A stretch of 64,000 nt of DNA from Oscillatoria acuminata PCC 6304. Lineage in GTDB: Bacteria; Cyanobacteriota; Cyanobacteriia; Cyanobacteriales; Laspinemataceae. The stretch is from assembly GCF_000317105.1 (NCBI RefSeq), contig NC_019693.1, forward strand, positions 2,914,001 through 2,978,000, in the 5' to 3' direction. Of this stretch, positions 29,176 to 37,649 are shown piece after piece (positions within the stretch are counted from its first letter, which is position 1; each line of letters starts with the position of its first letter). The notes under the pieces were generated by a model that searched no databases, was not told where the DNA came from, and was given only the letters and a program-made list of their open reading frames with translations. A program made the position numbers and the translations under genes.

Positions 29176-29610
29176 ATGTCTACAGAAGAAATGGGCAAAG
29201 TTACTACCACATTGATCGTGACCAACCGGATCGACCAAGCTAATGCCGAAGATGGCATCATTTCCCCAGCGCAGGTTCGCTCTATTACCCTCAACAATGT
29301 CCTAGTTGATACCGGCGCAACTACCCTCTGCTTACCGACAGCGGCGATCCAACAACTGGGTTTGAAGATTTCGCGAGAGGTTGATGTGGCTACTGCTTCG
29401 GGAATTAACAAAGCTCGGATTTTTCGCGATGCGAGTATTTCCCTCCAGGGACGAGAAGGCACTTTTGAGTGTTTGGAACTCCCCGGCGGACGAGACCCCC
29501 TTTTAGGCGTGATTCCCCTGGAAGCGTTGGGGATTGAAGTGGATTTAAAAAACCAACAATTGAAGCTGTTGCCTGAAACCTCTATTGATACTTATTTGAC
29601 CATTATGTGA
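29176..29610 (+). CDS. retropepsin-like (clan AA) aspartic protease
   Basis: 144 residues with the single aspartic-protease signature NVLVDTGATTLCLP (about 41-54) and a second hydrophobic motif near PLLGVIPLEALGIEVD (about 108-123), typical of a retropepsin half that dimerises. Cyanobacteria have many such small single-domain proteases, with unknown substrates. No signal peptide. Stands alone after the cyclase gene. Confidence 0.85.
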   Translation: MSTEEMGKVTTTLIVTNRIDQANAEDGIISPAQVRSITLNNVLVDTGATTLCLPTAAIQQLGLKISREVDVATASGINKARIFRDASISLQGREGTFECLELPGGRDPLLGVIPLEALGIEVDLKNQQLKLLPETSIDTYLTIM

Positions 29611-29716
29611 GGAGTTTTTTGAGTCCCTATGAATGTGGCGATCGCCCTTTTTCCCACAGAGCGATCGCTTTTCGTTTGCCTTTACTCAAGAGATCGCTCT
29701 ATGTCAAGCACTCGAA

Positions 29717-29998
29717 TCATTCAATCGTTACAAAACCACCCTCATTTGACCGATTTTGAGATAACTGTTCTGCTAGTTTTAACAATCCATCAATTGATAA
29801 ATCTTCATCTAAAATCGGCCAGTGAATCCCATAGCCAGAGGGTGAAACCCGATAAGCCTTGCGTTCTATATCCCCGGCAGACGCCAATCGAGGGGACACT
29901 TCAGACAACGGCAAGAGGTATCGGCGATTGTCAACAGATAAAATCATCACTGCACCCTCAAAGTCTATTTGCTGGACATCATGGCATTTTTCCATCAT
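29717..29998 (-). CDS. DUF2442 family protein
   Basis: 93 residues from the ATG at 29998, which overlaps the stop of the upstream gene as ATGA. Signature: DFEGAVMILSVDNRRYLLPL, then YRVSPSGYGIHWPILDEDLS (about 54-73), the classical DUF2442 ending. DUF2442 proteins are small and often encoded directly after DUF4160 proteins. The conserved pairing suggests a toxin-antitoxin-like or regulatory unit, which remains inference. Confidence 0.88.
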   Translation of the reverse strand: MMEKCHDVQQIDFEGAVMILSVDNRRYLLPLSEVSPRLASAGDIERKAYRVSPSGYGIHWPILDEDLSIDGLLKLAEQLSQNRSNEGGFVTIE

Positions 29999-30246
29999 TG
30001 ACCTCCAAAAACTCTTTCCCACTCTTCTACAATATCATCAAAATTTTGGAGAATTATTTTTCGTACCTCTCTAGTGTCTTTCCCACTCATGTTATAGGAA
30101 TACGCCTCTTGTATTTCATAACTTGCCACATTTAGCCAATATTTACAGTCTTTTTCCGCTTTTTGGGCGTGAATGTGAATAGGTTCTGTTCCTTCATTGG
30201 AATAAAAAAATAATCGCCACCCCCGTATATATAAAATTGTCGGCAT
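29995..30246 (-). CDS. DUF4160 family protein
   Basis: 83 residues with the DUF4160 core: MPTILYIRGWRLFFYSNEG, then EPIHIHAQKAEKDCKYWLN (His pair and Lys/Trp typical of the family) and a C-terminal helix with VRKIILQNFDDIVEEW. The stop is overlapped by the ATG of the DUF2442 gene, so the two are translated together. Function not established. Confidence 0.88.
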   Translation of the reverse strand: MPTILYIRGWRLFFYSNEGTEPIHIHAQKAEKDCKYWLNVASYEIQEAYSYNMSGKDTREVRKIILQNFDDIVEEWERVFGGQ

Positions 30247-30474
30247 TGTAACCTTAATACTTTTCCAAAGTGGAGCCTTCTTGTCTCCCCGGCTATAACC
30301 TGTATTGGTTTAGCTTGAGAATTGAGCGATTCCAGAGTGTTGTTTTTCTGTGAGTTTAACATAAAATCCGGCGAGATGGAAATAGAGGGAGAGGAGCCGA
30401 TCGCCTTTTTCCAGAATGCGATCGCTCTTTTACTGTTAAAATAAATCATCAGAACGCAATTGGAGTTCTCCACT

Positions 30475-31241
30475 ATGCCTGAGATGACTATAAAAGACGT
30501 GGAACGGATTGAGTCAATCCTCAGCGACGCTGGTTTTGACTATCAACTCGAACTGGAACAAGGTAGCATTATTGTTACGGGGCCATCAGATATTGTAGCA
30601 AGTGAAGTCTCCCTCCAATTCGCGAGTCAACTTCTCAATTGGGTGAAACCCCGCCGTCTCGGTCGTGTCTTCGACTCAGCCGGTGGGTTTATTTTACTAG
30701 CCCTGTCAAGGTGATCAATTTAATGACCCCAAATCCTTATTTCTTGGACAGGCGATCACTCTCGCGCCCCTACAAGAGGTAAATTTGATGACGAAAAATC
30801 ATTGTTTCTTGTAGGGGCGTATTGCATACGCCCTCCGGAGAATTTATGCAATACGCCCCTACAATTTACACACCTTGACAGGGCTAGTTTATTTTACCCA
30901 ATAGCGACCTGAAAGCACCCGATGTTTCTTTTGTTTCGCGCAGTCGCCTCCCCAGAAGCTTTCGCTATTTTGCTACTCTCGTTCCCGATTTAGTTGTAGA
31001 AGTCAAATCACAAAGCGATCGCATCAAAAAATTGCGGGAAAAAATTAAAGTTTATCTCGACCAAGGCGTACAAATTGCTATTTTAATCGATCCGGATACT
31101 TACCTAGTTGAAGTTTACCGTCCCGATGCTTCCGTTCAAACTTTGGGCAATGGTGACATTTTAACGGTGCCGGAATTACTCCCTGAATGGGAATTAGTCG
31201 TGGAAGAACTTTGGCCGGTAATATTTGAGGATGAAGAATAG
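30475..31241 (+). pseudogene. Uma2 family endonuclease gene interrupted by a family 1 MITE
   Basis: The 5' part (30475-30696) and 3' part (30897-31241) join in frame once the MITE and one copy of the 9-base duplication TTTATTTTA are removed. This restores a 188-residue Uma2 protein with APDVSFVSRSRLP, VPDLVVEVKS, a lysine helix DRIKKLREKIKVYLDQG and IDPDTYLVEVYRP. Unlike the Uma2 at 198-785, the catalytic PD...EVK residues are canonical. As it stands, the 5' ORF runs only into the MITE (CTAGCCCTGTCAAGG then TGA), so the gene is inactive unless the element excises precisely. GGAG lies ten bases before the ATG. Confidence 0.92.
30697..30887 (+). mobile_element. family 1 MITE, copy 2 (inside a Uma2 gene)
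   Basis: 191 bp with perfect inverted ends CTAGCCCTGTCAAGGT / ACCTTGACAGGGCTAG. Flanked by TTTATTTTA on both sides (30688-30696 and 30888-30896); the duplication is 9-11 bp depending on the boundary chosen. The interior carries GTAGGGGCGTATTGCATACG and its complement, giving a hairpin. Nearly identical to copy 3. Confidence 0.93.
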
Positions 31242-31415
31242 CGTCCGTTTTTTATCTCGCTTACAGTGAGGGCGATTGGCCTAAATTGCAGAAAGGCGAT
31301 CGCCTCTTTTTTCCCACAGTTTCCTCCCCTTTGTCGGCAGGAGGGCGATTGTCGATTATAATAGGTACAGATGGGCTGTTGGCTAACCCTGATAAAAATC
31401 AACTGACCCCAAAAA

Positions 31416-31634
31416 ATGCTGACTCAATACATTCAAAGTGCTATGCACCGGGCCACTTAGGAGTTGCTTGAAGATGATACGTTTTACGGCGAAATTCCAG
31501 GGTTTCCTGGGGTCTATGCTAATGCCGAAACCCTGGAATCCTGTAGAGACTTATTGCAGGACGTCTTGGAAGGCTGGATTATCTTAGGATTGCGATTGCA
31601 GCATAACTTCCCACCTATCGAGGGCATCGATTGA
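31416..31634 (+). pseudogene. HicB-family antitoxin gene with an in-frame amber stop
   Basis: Reads MLTQYIQSAMHRAT-stop-ELLEDDTFYGEIPGFPGVYA... to ...FPPIEGID. After the TAG at codon 15 the frame stays open for the whole HicB-like core (GEIPGFPGVYANAETLESCR and LLQDVLEGWIIL). A single base change would restore a 72-residue antitoxin, so the lesion is recent or suppressed. A ParE-type remnant follows. Cognate HicA was not found. Confidence 0.75.
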
Positions 31635-31667
31635 GGAGTGATAAGCAACGTTAGGAAATGCCCGCAA

Positions 31668-31772
31668 GTCATCCGGGATTTAATAGATTTGGCTACCTAC
31701 ATCGCCGAAGATAACTTGGATGCGTCTGATCGCTTTCTAGCGGCGGCAGAAAGTACCTTCGCCTTTTTCTAG
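31668..31772 (+). pseudogene. ParE/RelE-type toxin remnant
   Basis: An open stretch reads VIRDLIDLATYIAEDNLDAS... to ...ESTFAFF-stop, matching the N-terminal helices of ParE/RelE toxins (xxDLxxxAxYIAEDNxxAAxRF). The upstream ATG at 31658 is out of frame with it, and the C-terminal catalytic part is absent. With the broken antitoxin just upstream this is a dead toxin-antitoxin locus. Confidence 0.65.
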
Positions 31773-31831
31773 ACAAAGCGATCGCCTCATTCACTTCTAA
31801 TTCAAGGTTACTTTAAATCCCCGATGCTTTC

Positions 31832-31913
31832 TCTCACTTATCATCCCAACTCCGGATAGCGAGCTTGAATCTGGGCGATGGTAAAGACGGCGCGAAACTT
31901 TAATCCCTCTTTT
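31832..31913 (-). repeat. partial duplication of the pyrE 3' end (direct repeat, left copy)
   Basis: 82 bases closely matching 34035-34116, which is the last 25 codons of pyrE plus its immediate downstream sequence (TCTCACTTAT, AGCGAGCTTGAATCT, GGCGCGAAACTTTAATCCCT), with a handful of differences. Same orientation as the real copy. The two copies bracket the RTX-protein gene. Confidence 0.85.
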
Positions 31914-31915
31914 CA

Positions 31916-32033
31916 TTTATTGCAACTATTGCAACAGCAGTATAACTTTGAGGAACGCGGGGTGATCGAGATTAAAGGCAAAGGAGAAATGAAAACCTAT
32001 TTTCTCACAGAACGCAATTTTTCTGCCCTCTAA
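31916..32033 (+). pseudogene. fragment of a class III cyclase C-terminus
   Basis: Reads [19 protein letters not shown] then KTYFLTERNFSAL-stop, the last 35 or so residues of a cyclase very like the one ending at 29112 ([19 protein letters not shown]). It differs at many third positions, so it derives from a paralogue or an old duplication. It abuts the pyrE fragment without a gap, forming a chimeric scar. Confidence 0.85.
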
Positions 32034-32270
32034 ATGTTGCCCGATCATTTCACAAAATCGTGTAAAACAGAAAAAAAAATGAGGCGATCGCTGGGTAAAA
32101 AGCCCTAGAATGCCCTAGACTCGCCTTTTTCTTACTTAAATGCCTTTCTCAATGTGTCCATGAATGTGCTACAATGATTTAACCAGGGGGCATCTCGCCC
32201 GGGGGTCTGCTCAAGGACACCCTATTTTCCGCATTACTTTTTCAGCAAACCCGCATGGAAAATTAACAAC
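32034..32270. other. leader region of the RTX-type gene
   Basis: Contains a GC-rich dyad (GGGGGCATCTCGCCCGGGGG, about 32186-32205) about 70 bases before the ATG at 32271. No ribosome site is obvious near the ATG. No ORF. Confidence 0.4.
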
Positions 32271-33833
32271 ATGGAATCGACTCAACCTTGGAATCTACTG
32301 GAAGAAGCCTTTGAGATCATTAACATTCAACCTATAGTCGTAGATGCCACTCAGCCCGTTTTGACCTACAAAAGCGCGGATGACCCCAATATTCCCGGTG
32401 ATAATGAAATTCCTGCGGAATTGTGGCCTGACTATGTTGTTGAGCCCCCCTACATTAAAAATACCACCCGGAACTTAGAGTTCAATGAATCCCAATTTAT
32501 AGCGTCACCCGGGGAACCCTTGGGAAGTACCAGCTATATCACCACCCCCGATGGATATACCTGGGCTTTCATGTCTGAAGCCATCAATACGATGTGGCCC
32601 TATAATCAGGCAGACTATGAAGGAATTGCGGCCCAAAGTTCCTTTCATGCAGGCAATTTTGTCATTCAACCCCTCCCTGGTGTGGTCAAGGTTACAGCCA
32701 ACTTCAAAGGACAAAATCTGAAATTTTGGGCCAATGAAAACGGCGTGGCCCCTGGAACACCTGATGCTGTCCCCCTCGATCGCTATTTTGTCTCGGATCA
32801 ATGGGGGAATGAATATATTATGCACGCCTCGGGGGAATCCGACCCCAGTCAAGTGGCGAGTGCTTTTGAAGCGTCGGTTCTACCGGAAGGATGGACTAAA
32901 GAAGTCCGGCAACTCTCGGAAGATTTAATCCTGACTCCCGCCGAAGGCGCAGATGGGACATTTCATTATGTGGTCATTCGTGATAGTGCGGACAACACTT
33001 ATCACCAAGTCAAATGGTCGGATACCGGATCCCTGGCCGCACAAACCGAAAAGATGCCGATTTGGGGGGGTCAAGGGAATAATACTTTAGCTGGAGATGT
33101 GGGAGGAATTTGGGATGATCTGATGCATGGTGCCGGTGGAGACGATATTTTAATTCCGGGATTGGGGAATGATACAATCTGGGGGGATGCGGGTATCGAT
33201 ACCGTGGTCCTGCCCGGTCGTCGCGCCGATTATGCGGGGAGTGATGCGTCTGAAGACCTGACCTATCTGGCGATTACGGGGCTCGGATATACGAAACAAC
33301 TCCATCATGTGGAACGGTTGCAGTTTGACGATGAAACCGTAGCAGTCGCCGACTTTCTCGAAAATAGCCCTCCCCCCAGTGCCGACTCTGCGGCAACGGG
33401 TCCGGTTCGTCCTGTTGCCTTTCGGTTGTATGACCCGATGACGGGCAATCATGTCTTTACTGCCTCTTTCCCCGAAGCCAATACGTTTGTTGCTCAGGGG
33501 TGGGAATTTGAATCGATTCCTTTTGCCGTAAATCCCCAAGACCCTTCTGCTCAGAACGTTTATCGGCTGTATCATCCCACCCAAAACGGGTATTTGTTAA
33601 CAATGTCTGAATTGGAACGCAATCAGGCGATCGCTCTAGGATATGTAAATCAAGGAATTGCTTTTACTGCCTTGGATCAACCCTCGTCCCTGGGTTCCGA
33701 TCCGGTGTATCGATTTTTCTCCCCAGCTTCTACGGGTCACCTATACACCACCTCCACTTTAGAACAGGAACAGTTGTCCGCCTTGGGCTATCAATTTGAG
33801 GGTGTTGCCTTCTATGCTTCTTCTTTCACCTAA
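32271..33833 (+). CDS. RTX-type calcium-binding protein with C-terminal DUF5648-like repeats
   Basis: 520 residues without an N-terminal signal peptide. Residues about 1-260 have no domain I recognise. Residues about 270-320 hold RTX-like nonapeptide repeats (WGGQGNNTLAGD, GAGGDDILIPGLGNDTIWGD, AGIDTV), and a segment to about 365 resembles the hemolysin-type tail (VERLQFDDETVAVADF). The C-terminal 140 residues contain three repeats with RLYDPMTGNHVFTAS, RLYHPTQNGYLLTMS and RFFSPASTGHLYTTS, each followed by xxGWEFExxxFxx, a DUF5648-type repeat seen in secreted proteins. Likely exported by a type I system and stabilised by calcium. It lies between two copies of the pyrE 3' end. Confidence 0.8.
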   Translation: MESTQPWNLLEEAFEIINIQPIVVDATQPVLTYKSADDPNIPGDNEIPAELWPDYVVEPPYIKNTTRNLEFNESQFIASPGEPLGSTSYITTPDGYTWAFMSEAINTMWPYNQADYEGIAAQSSFHAGNFVIQPLPGVVKVTANFKGQNLKFWANENGVAPGTPDAVPLDRYFVSDQWGNEYIMHASGESDPSQVASAFEASVLPEGWTKEVRQLSEDLILTPAEGADGTFHYVVIRDSADNTYHQVKWSDTGSLAAQTEKMPIWGGQGNNTLAGDVGGIWDDLMHGAGGDDILIPGLGNDTIWGDAGIDTVVLPGRRADYAGSDASEDLTYLAITGLGYTKQLHHVERLQFDDETVAVADFLENSPPPSADSAATGPVRPVAFRLYDPMTGNHVFTASFPEANTFVAQGWEFESIPFAVNPQDPSAQNVYRLYHPTQNGYLLTMSELERNQAIALGYVNQGIAFTALDQPSSLGSDPVYRFFSPASTGHLYTTSTLEQEQLSALGYQFEGVAFYASSFT

Positions 33834-34040
33834 TTCCCCCCTTGTCAGCTTGTCTCGTCAAATAGCCAACTGGGGAACTTAGGATTTAATGCGTCTGTTG
33901 AACTCACACTAACAGCGCGGCTAGTTTGGAGGGGTGGGACCGCCCTGCCCACTCCAAACATTGATTGTTTTACAGGCGATCGCCCGAGCTTTTAACTGAA
34001 GGTGGGATCAAATCTTCACTTATCTCTCTCCCCTTCTCAC

Positions 34041-34661
34041 TTATAATCCCAACTCCTGATAGCGAGCTTGAATCTGAGCGATCGTAAAAACGGCGCGAAA
34101 CTTTAATCCCTCTTTTTGATACAACTCGGCCCCCCCTTGTTCGCGATCGACCAGGGAAATCACTTCCTCTACTTTGTACCCCGCGTCACGCAAACGGTGA
34201 ACCGCTTTCATGGCGGAGGCCCCAGTGGTGACCACATCTTCTAGGACCACAACCTCGGTCCCAGGAGCTAGTTCGGGTCCTTCGATATAGGCTTGGGTCC
34301 CATGTCCCTTGGCTTCTTTACGAACGATTAGGGCCGGAATGGGTCGTTTTTCGTAGGCAGAGACAACGCTAACGGCGGTGACAATCGGGTCAGCGCCCAA
34401 GGTTAACCCGGCGACTGCCAGGGTTTCTGGGGAGAGCATGGAGAATAGGACTTGACCCGTGAGGAGTGCGCCGATCGCGTGGAGGGTGACTTGTTTGCCA
34501 TTGATATAGTAGCGGCTGCTTTGGCCGGAGGATAGGGTGAAGTCCCCCTCGCGATAAGCTAACTGGCAGAGTAAATCCAGAAGCTGTTGGCGTTGGTCGT
34601 TTAAATCGTTAGGGTGAACTGAGACCGATGTCTCATCCAATCCTTGAGTAATCTCGGTCAT
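34041..34661 (-). CDS. pyrE: orotate phosphoribosyltransferase
   Basis: 206 residues catalysing orotate + PRPP to OMP in pyrimidine synthesis. Seen: the N-terminal FTLSSGQSSRYYINGKQ (about 41-57), VAGLTLGADPIVTAVS, RKEAKGHGTQAYIEGP flexible-loop region, and the PRPP-binding motif VVVLEDVVTTGASA (about 137-150). The final 25 codons are duplicated at 31832-31913. The start (34661) is back-to-back with a secreted-protein gene. Confidence 0.96.
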   Translation of the reverse strand: MTEITQGLDETSVSVHPNDLNDQRQQLLDLLCQLAYREGDFTLSSGQSSRYYINGKQVTLHAIGALLTGQVLFSMLSPETLAVAGLTLGADPIVTAVSVVSAYEKRPIPALIVRKEAKGHGTQAYIEGPELAPGTEVVVLEDVVTTGASAMKAVHRLRDAGYKVEEVISLVDREQGGAELYQKEGLKFRAVFTIAQIQARYQELGL

Positions 34662-34755
34662 GGTTAATTGTAGTGACAGGAGGAAAATTTCAGCCGATAA
34701 TTATTTTATCGTGGAAGTTGAGCTAATATCGAACCAAAAGGTGAGGAGAAAATTC

Positions 34756-35160
34756 ATGAGACTCCAGTTAAAAAGCGCAGTCGGGGTGTTGGCACTCCTA
34801 GGCGCGTCTGTGGTGGTGGCACCAGAGGCAGTCGCTCAAAGCCAACCTCGAAACATTGCTGAACAATTTGAGGAGGCTTTCTTTCGTAGTTCTGATACGT
34901 TTTACCAGAATCGCTCAATTTTTGACCAAATCAGTTTTTATCTGCTGCCGATGACTTATCCCGAAAGACAGGCGGAACGGGATGCGGAACGGATCAACAA
35001 ACTCTATCATGCCGTGATGGAGGTCCAAAACTCTAGCGATCCTGTTCTTAGAACCCCTGACTTGCCCAACCCCTTTGACGAGTCTTTGCTGACGCTGCCC
35101 AGTTATACCCCAAGCGGAGTCCCTTTTAATCCTCTAAACGAAATCCTACCTCTGCGGTAA
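34756..35160 (+). CDS. hypothetical exported protein
   Basis: 134 residues from the ATG at 34756, preceded by GTGAGGAGAAA (ribosome site). The N-terminus MRLQLKSAVGVLALLGASVV...AVA-QS is a clear signal peptide (about 26 residues, AxA cleavage). The mature part is acidic-basic mixed with PERQAERDAERINKLYHAVM (helical) and a Pro-rich end. Not recognised as a known family. Followed by a perfect hairpin at 35171-35192. Confidence 0.7.
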   Translation: MRLQLKSAVGVLALLGASVVVAPEAVAQSQPRNIAEQFEEAFFRSSDTFYQNRSIFDQISFYLLPMTYPERQAERDAERINKLYHAVMEVQNSSDPVLRTPDLPNPFDESLLTLPSYTPSGVPFNPLNEILPLR

Positions 35161-35170
35161 GCAGAAAATA

Positions 35171-35192
35171 GGGGCAGTCTATAGACTGCCCC
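35171..35192. terminator. perfect 22-base palindrome, possible terminator
   Basis: GGGGCAGTCTATAGACTGCCCC, ten bases after the stop of the exported-protein gene. No U-tract follows, so termination would be weak or bidirectional. Confidence 0.5.
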
Positions 35193-35334
35193 GACAAAGG
35201 GGGTGAACTCGCGAAATTGACGTGAGTTTTGAATGGATAACGGGCGATCGCCCAGAATAAGTGGGGTTCGTTTCCGATTCCCGTTTTCTTCTTTAATCGG
35301 CAGTGCAGGAGTTGAACCTGCCTAAGGCGAATTA

Positions 35335-37649
35335 GTTGCCTAAACTTAGGAGTTACCTTCTAAGCTCGGCTGCCAAACCGGACTTACACCTTTCAATGTA
35401 TCCGGCTTTAAGCTAGGTGGGGAGTTCCTTTGGGACTGGCCCCGCATCATGTTATGGATTTCATCGTGGCAGTGCAGGTGCACCAATGTTTTATTGGTCT
35501 TTTTATTATTTTCCCTGTTGCCGTCGATGTGATGGACCTCTATTGGGTCTTCTACATAAAACGGAAGCCCACAGTGTGAACATTTCCATTCTTGGCTTTT
35601 TAATCCCCTTTTTATGTCTTTTGGACATAAAGGGTGGCTCCCTCTGCGTTTTGCCCAGAACACCCAATCTCCGTCGTAGGGGCTTCTTGTCCCTTGTACT
35701 TTGATGTACTGTTCATAGTCAAACTCGTATAGAGTTACCGCCAAGTGTAGATAGTTATCTTCCTTCCATCCGAAATTCCAGGCTGAAGTTTTAGATTTAT
35801 GAAAAATCTTGCTTGCAATGTAACCGTTTCCTCTTTGAGCGAACTTTTTCTGTCCCCAATTTAAGTAGACTGGGTACAAATCATGTTGCAGCTTTCTGAA
35901 GATTTCGCCTGAACTATCGCCTGTTTTAAAGTAGTTTGCCCACCCTCTTACGAACCAGTTGTGCCTTTTTAGCATTTCTGCCGGGGGCATACTGTGTCCC
36001 GTTTTGAGTATGGTTTTTACCTGTTTGCGGAACTTTTTTATGGATTCTTCTGACGGTTGAACCCTTGTTCGCTGCATCAGTTTCTTTCCATGTGCGTTAG
36101 TTCCACATTTATGTTTTCCTACCTCGTAACTTCGGATGTTGAACCCTAGAAAATCGAATCCTGGTTTCTGACCCTCAACTTCTTTTATGGTGTGCGCTAT
36201 TCGGGTTTTATTCTCATTGAGCTTTAACCCTATTGTTGCTAACCATTTTTCTGTTTCGGATTTGGCTTCCTGAATTACTTCTAGTTTTTCATGAAGGATT
36301 ACGAAGTCGTCTGCGTACCTTATTGTTCTAGCTTCACTCCATTCTTTCATTTTCCCTTTTTCTTGCCCTTTGCGGGTGCGGAATGTCGGGAATTTGTCTG
36401 CTATGTGTGTCTCAAGCCCGTGGAGAGCTATGTTTGCTAGTAAAGGTGAAATGACGCCTCCGGTTGGGGTCCCTGATTCGGTTTTGTAAAATACGTCTCC
36501 TTTCATGATTCCAGATTTGAGCCATGCTCTTACCTGGTTTTCCATGATCGGAAAGGTATTTAACTTACCTATTAGCGCCTCATGGTCGATGTTATCAAAG
36601 CAACCTTTTAGGTCAGCATCCAGTATGTATTTACTTTGGCGTCTGACTTGCAGTTCGATCGCGATTATGGCATCGTGGCAGCTTCTTCCGGGCCTAAATC
36701 CGTATGAGTTAGGCTCGAATTTGGCTTCCCATTCAGGTTCTAGGGCTAATTTGGCTAGTGCCTGCTTCGCCCTGTCCTCTATGGTGGGAATACCTAAAGG
36801 TCGCGTCTCCTTCTTGCCCGGATTGGGGATTTCTACCCTTAAAAGGGGAGTAGCCTTACCATCCAGTCTTAAGGTTTCTGCCAGTTTTATGCGTTCGGAT
36901 GGGTCAAGGTTTTTGATTCCATCTACGCCTGCTGTGGCTTTTCCCTTGTTTTCCTGTGTTACTCTTCTGACTGCTAAGAGTCGGGCCGAGTAAGAGGTGA
37001 TTAGGGTTTTCTGCAACCTTACCTTGAAGGCGGTGTTTCCATCTTTTGATGCTGCATAGATTTGATTTTGTAGTTTTGTCACTTTCGTTTGGACTTTCGC
37101 CCAATCTATTTGTGACCATTCCGTTTTCACCTTGGACATAACTACTCATCGCATCCAATTTTCCTAGCTACCTACCTTTCTGCATATCCCAGGCGTTACT
37201 CTGGGCTTTGGCTTTTTGTAGGTTCCTTCACCTGTCCTTCCGTTCCTTAGCTGGAACCCCTTGATTAGGGTCGGAGGAATTAGCAGGTTTCCCGCTTATC
37301 TTTCTTCACATTTTGACAACTTAGGGGCCTCCTTTAGCCGGGAGAGTGTTTTAGGGCCATCTCTGAGCTACTCACGGCTCAGTTTCCTTACTCTCTTGTT
37401 CTTTTGAACCCAGGGGGTGCATACCCTTACCCTGGTGCATCTGACCAGCTTTTATGCGGAGGTTCACTTTCGTTCCCCATATTGCCTCCCTCTCCCGTTC
37501 TTTCCCGGGGGTCTCCGGTACTAGGTGGGATTTATACCCTGGCTTGTTAATCCCTGAGTTTGCTAGTCTCAGGAACCGGGTATTGGAGTCTCCCGATGGA
37601 CTGGGAGGAAGGATTTTCACCTTCATGTGTAGCAAGCGTCGCGTCGCAC
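35335..37649 (-). mobile_element. group II intron (chloroplast-like class, ORF-containing)
   Basis: 2315 bases. The 5' end GTGCGACGCG fits the group II consensus GUGYG. Domain V is visible at 35376-35408: AGCCGGA / TCCGGTT basal stem, AG bulge, TACATT/GGTGTA distal stem and GAAA loop. Domain VI follows with a bulged A seven bases from the 3' end, flanked by GCC/GGC pairing, and the intron ends in AC. A candidate EBS1 (TGAGT, about 37367-37373 on the minus strand) can pair with the last exon 1 bases ACTCA. The ORF lies in domain IV. All parts needed for self-splicing and retrohoming appear present. Confidence 0.92.
35346..37139 (-). CDS. ltrA: group II intron reverse transcriptase/maturase with HNH endonuclease
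   Basis: A 597-residue intron-encoded protein. RT domain: early motifs with VDGIKNLDPSERIKLAETL, LGIPTIEDRAKQALAKLALE, GFRPGRSCHDAI, LDADLKGCFDNIDHEAL, GTPTGGVISPLLANIAL and the catalytic YADD (RTIRYADDFVILHEK, about 272-286). Maturase domain X follows (about 370-480), and then a C-terminal HNH endonuclease with CSHCGLPFYVEDPIEVHHID (about 515-534) and HCHDEIH. All catalytic signatures are intact, so it is probably active in splicing and retrohoming of the surrounding intron. The start lies 510 bases inside the intron, and the stop is within the region before domain V/VI ends. Confidence 0.97.
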   Translation of the reverse strand: MSKVKTEWSQIDWAKVQTKVTKLQNQIYAASKDGNTAFKVRLQKTLITSYSARLLAVRRVTQENKGKATAGVDGIKNLDPSERIKLAETLRLDGKATPLLRVEIPNPGKKETRPLGIPTIEDRAKQALAKLALEPEWEAKFEPNSYGFRPGRSCHDAIIAIELQVRRQSKYILDADLKGCFDNIDHEALIGKLNTFPIMENQVRAWLKSGIMKGDVFYKTESGTPTGGVISPLLANIALHGLETHIADKFPTFRTRKGQEKGKMKEWSEARTIRYADDFVILHEKLEVIQEAKSETEKWLATIGLKLNENKTRIAHTIKEVEGQKPGFDFLGFNIRSYEVGKHKCGTNAHGKKLMQRTRVQPSEESIKKFRKQVKTILKTGHSMPPAEMLKRHNWFVRGWANYFKTGDSSGEIFRKLQHDLYPVYLNWGQKKFAQRGNGYIASKIFHKSKTSAWNFGWKEDNYLHLAVTLYEFDYEQYIKVQGTRSPYDGDWVFWAKRRGSHPLCPKDIKRGLKSQEWKCSHCGLPFYVEDPIEVHHIDGNRENNKKTNKTLVHLHCHDEIHNMMRGQSQRNSPPSLKPDTLKGVSPVWQPSLEGNS

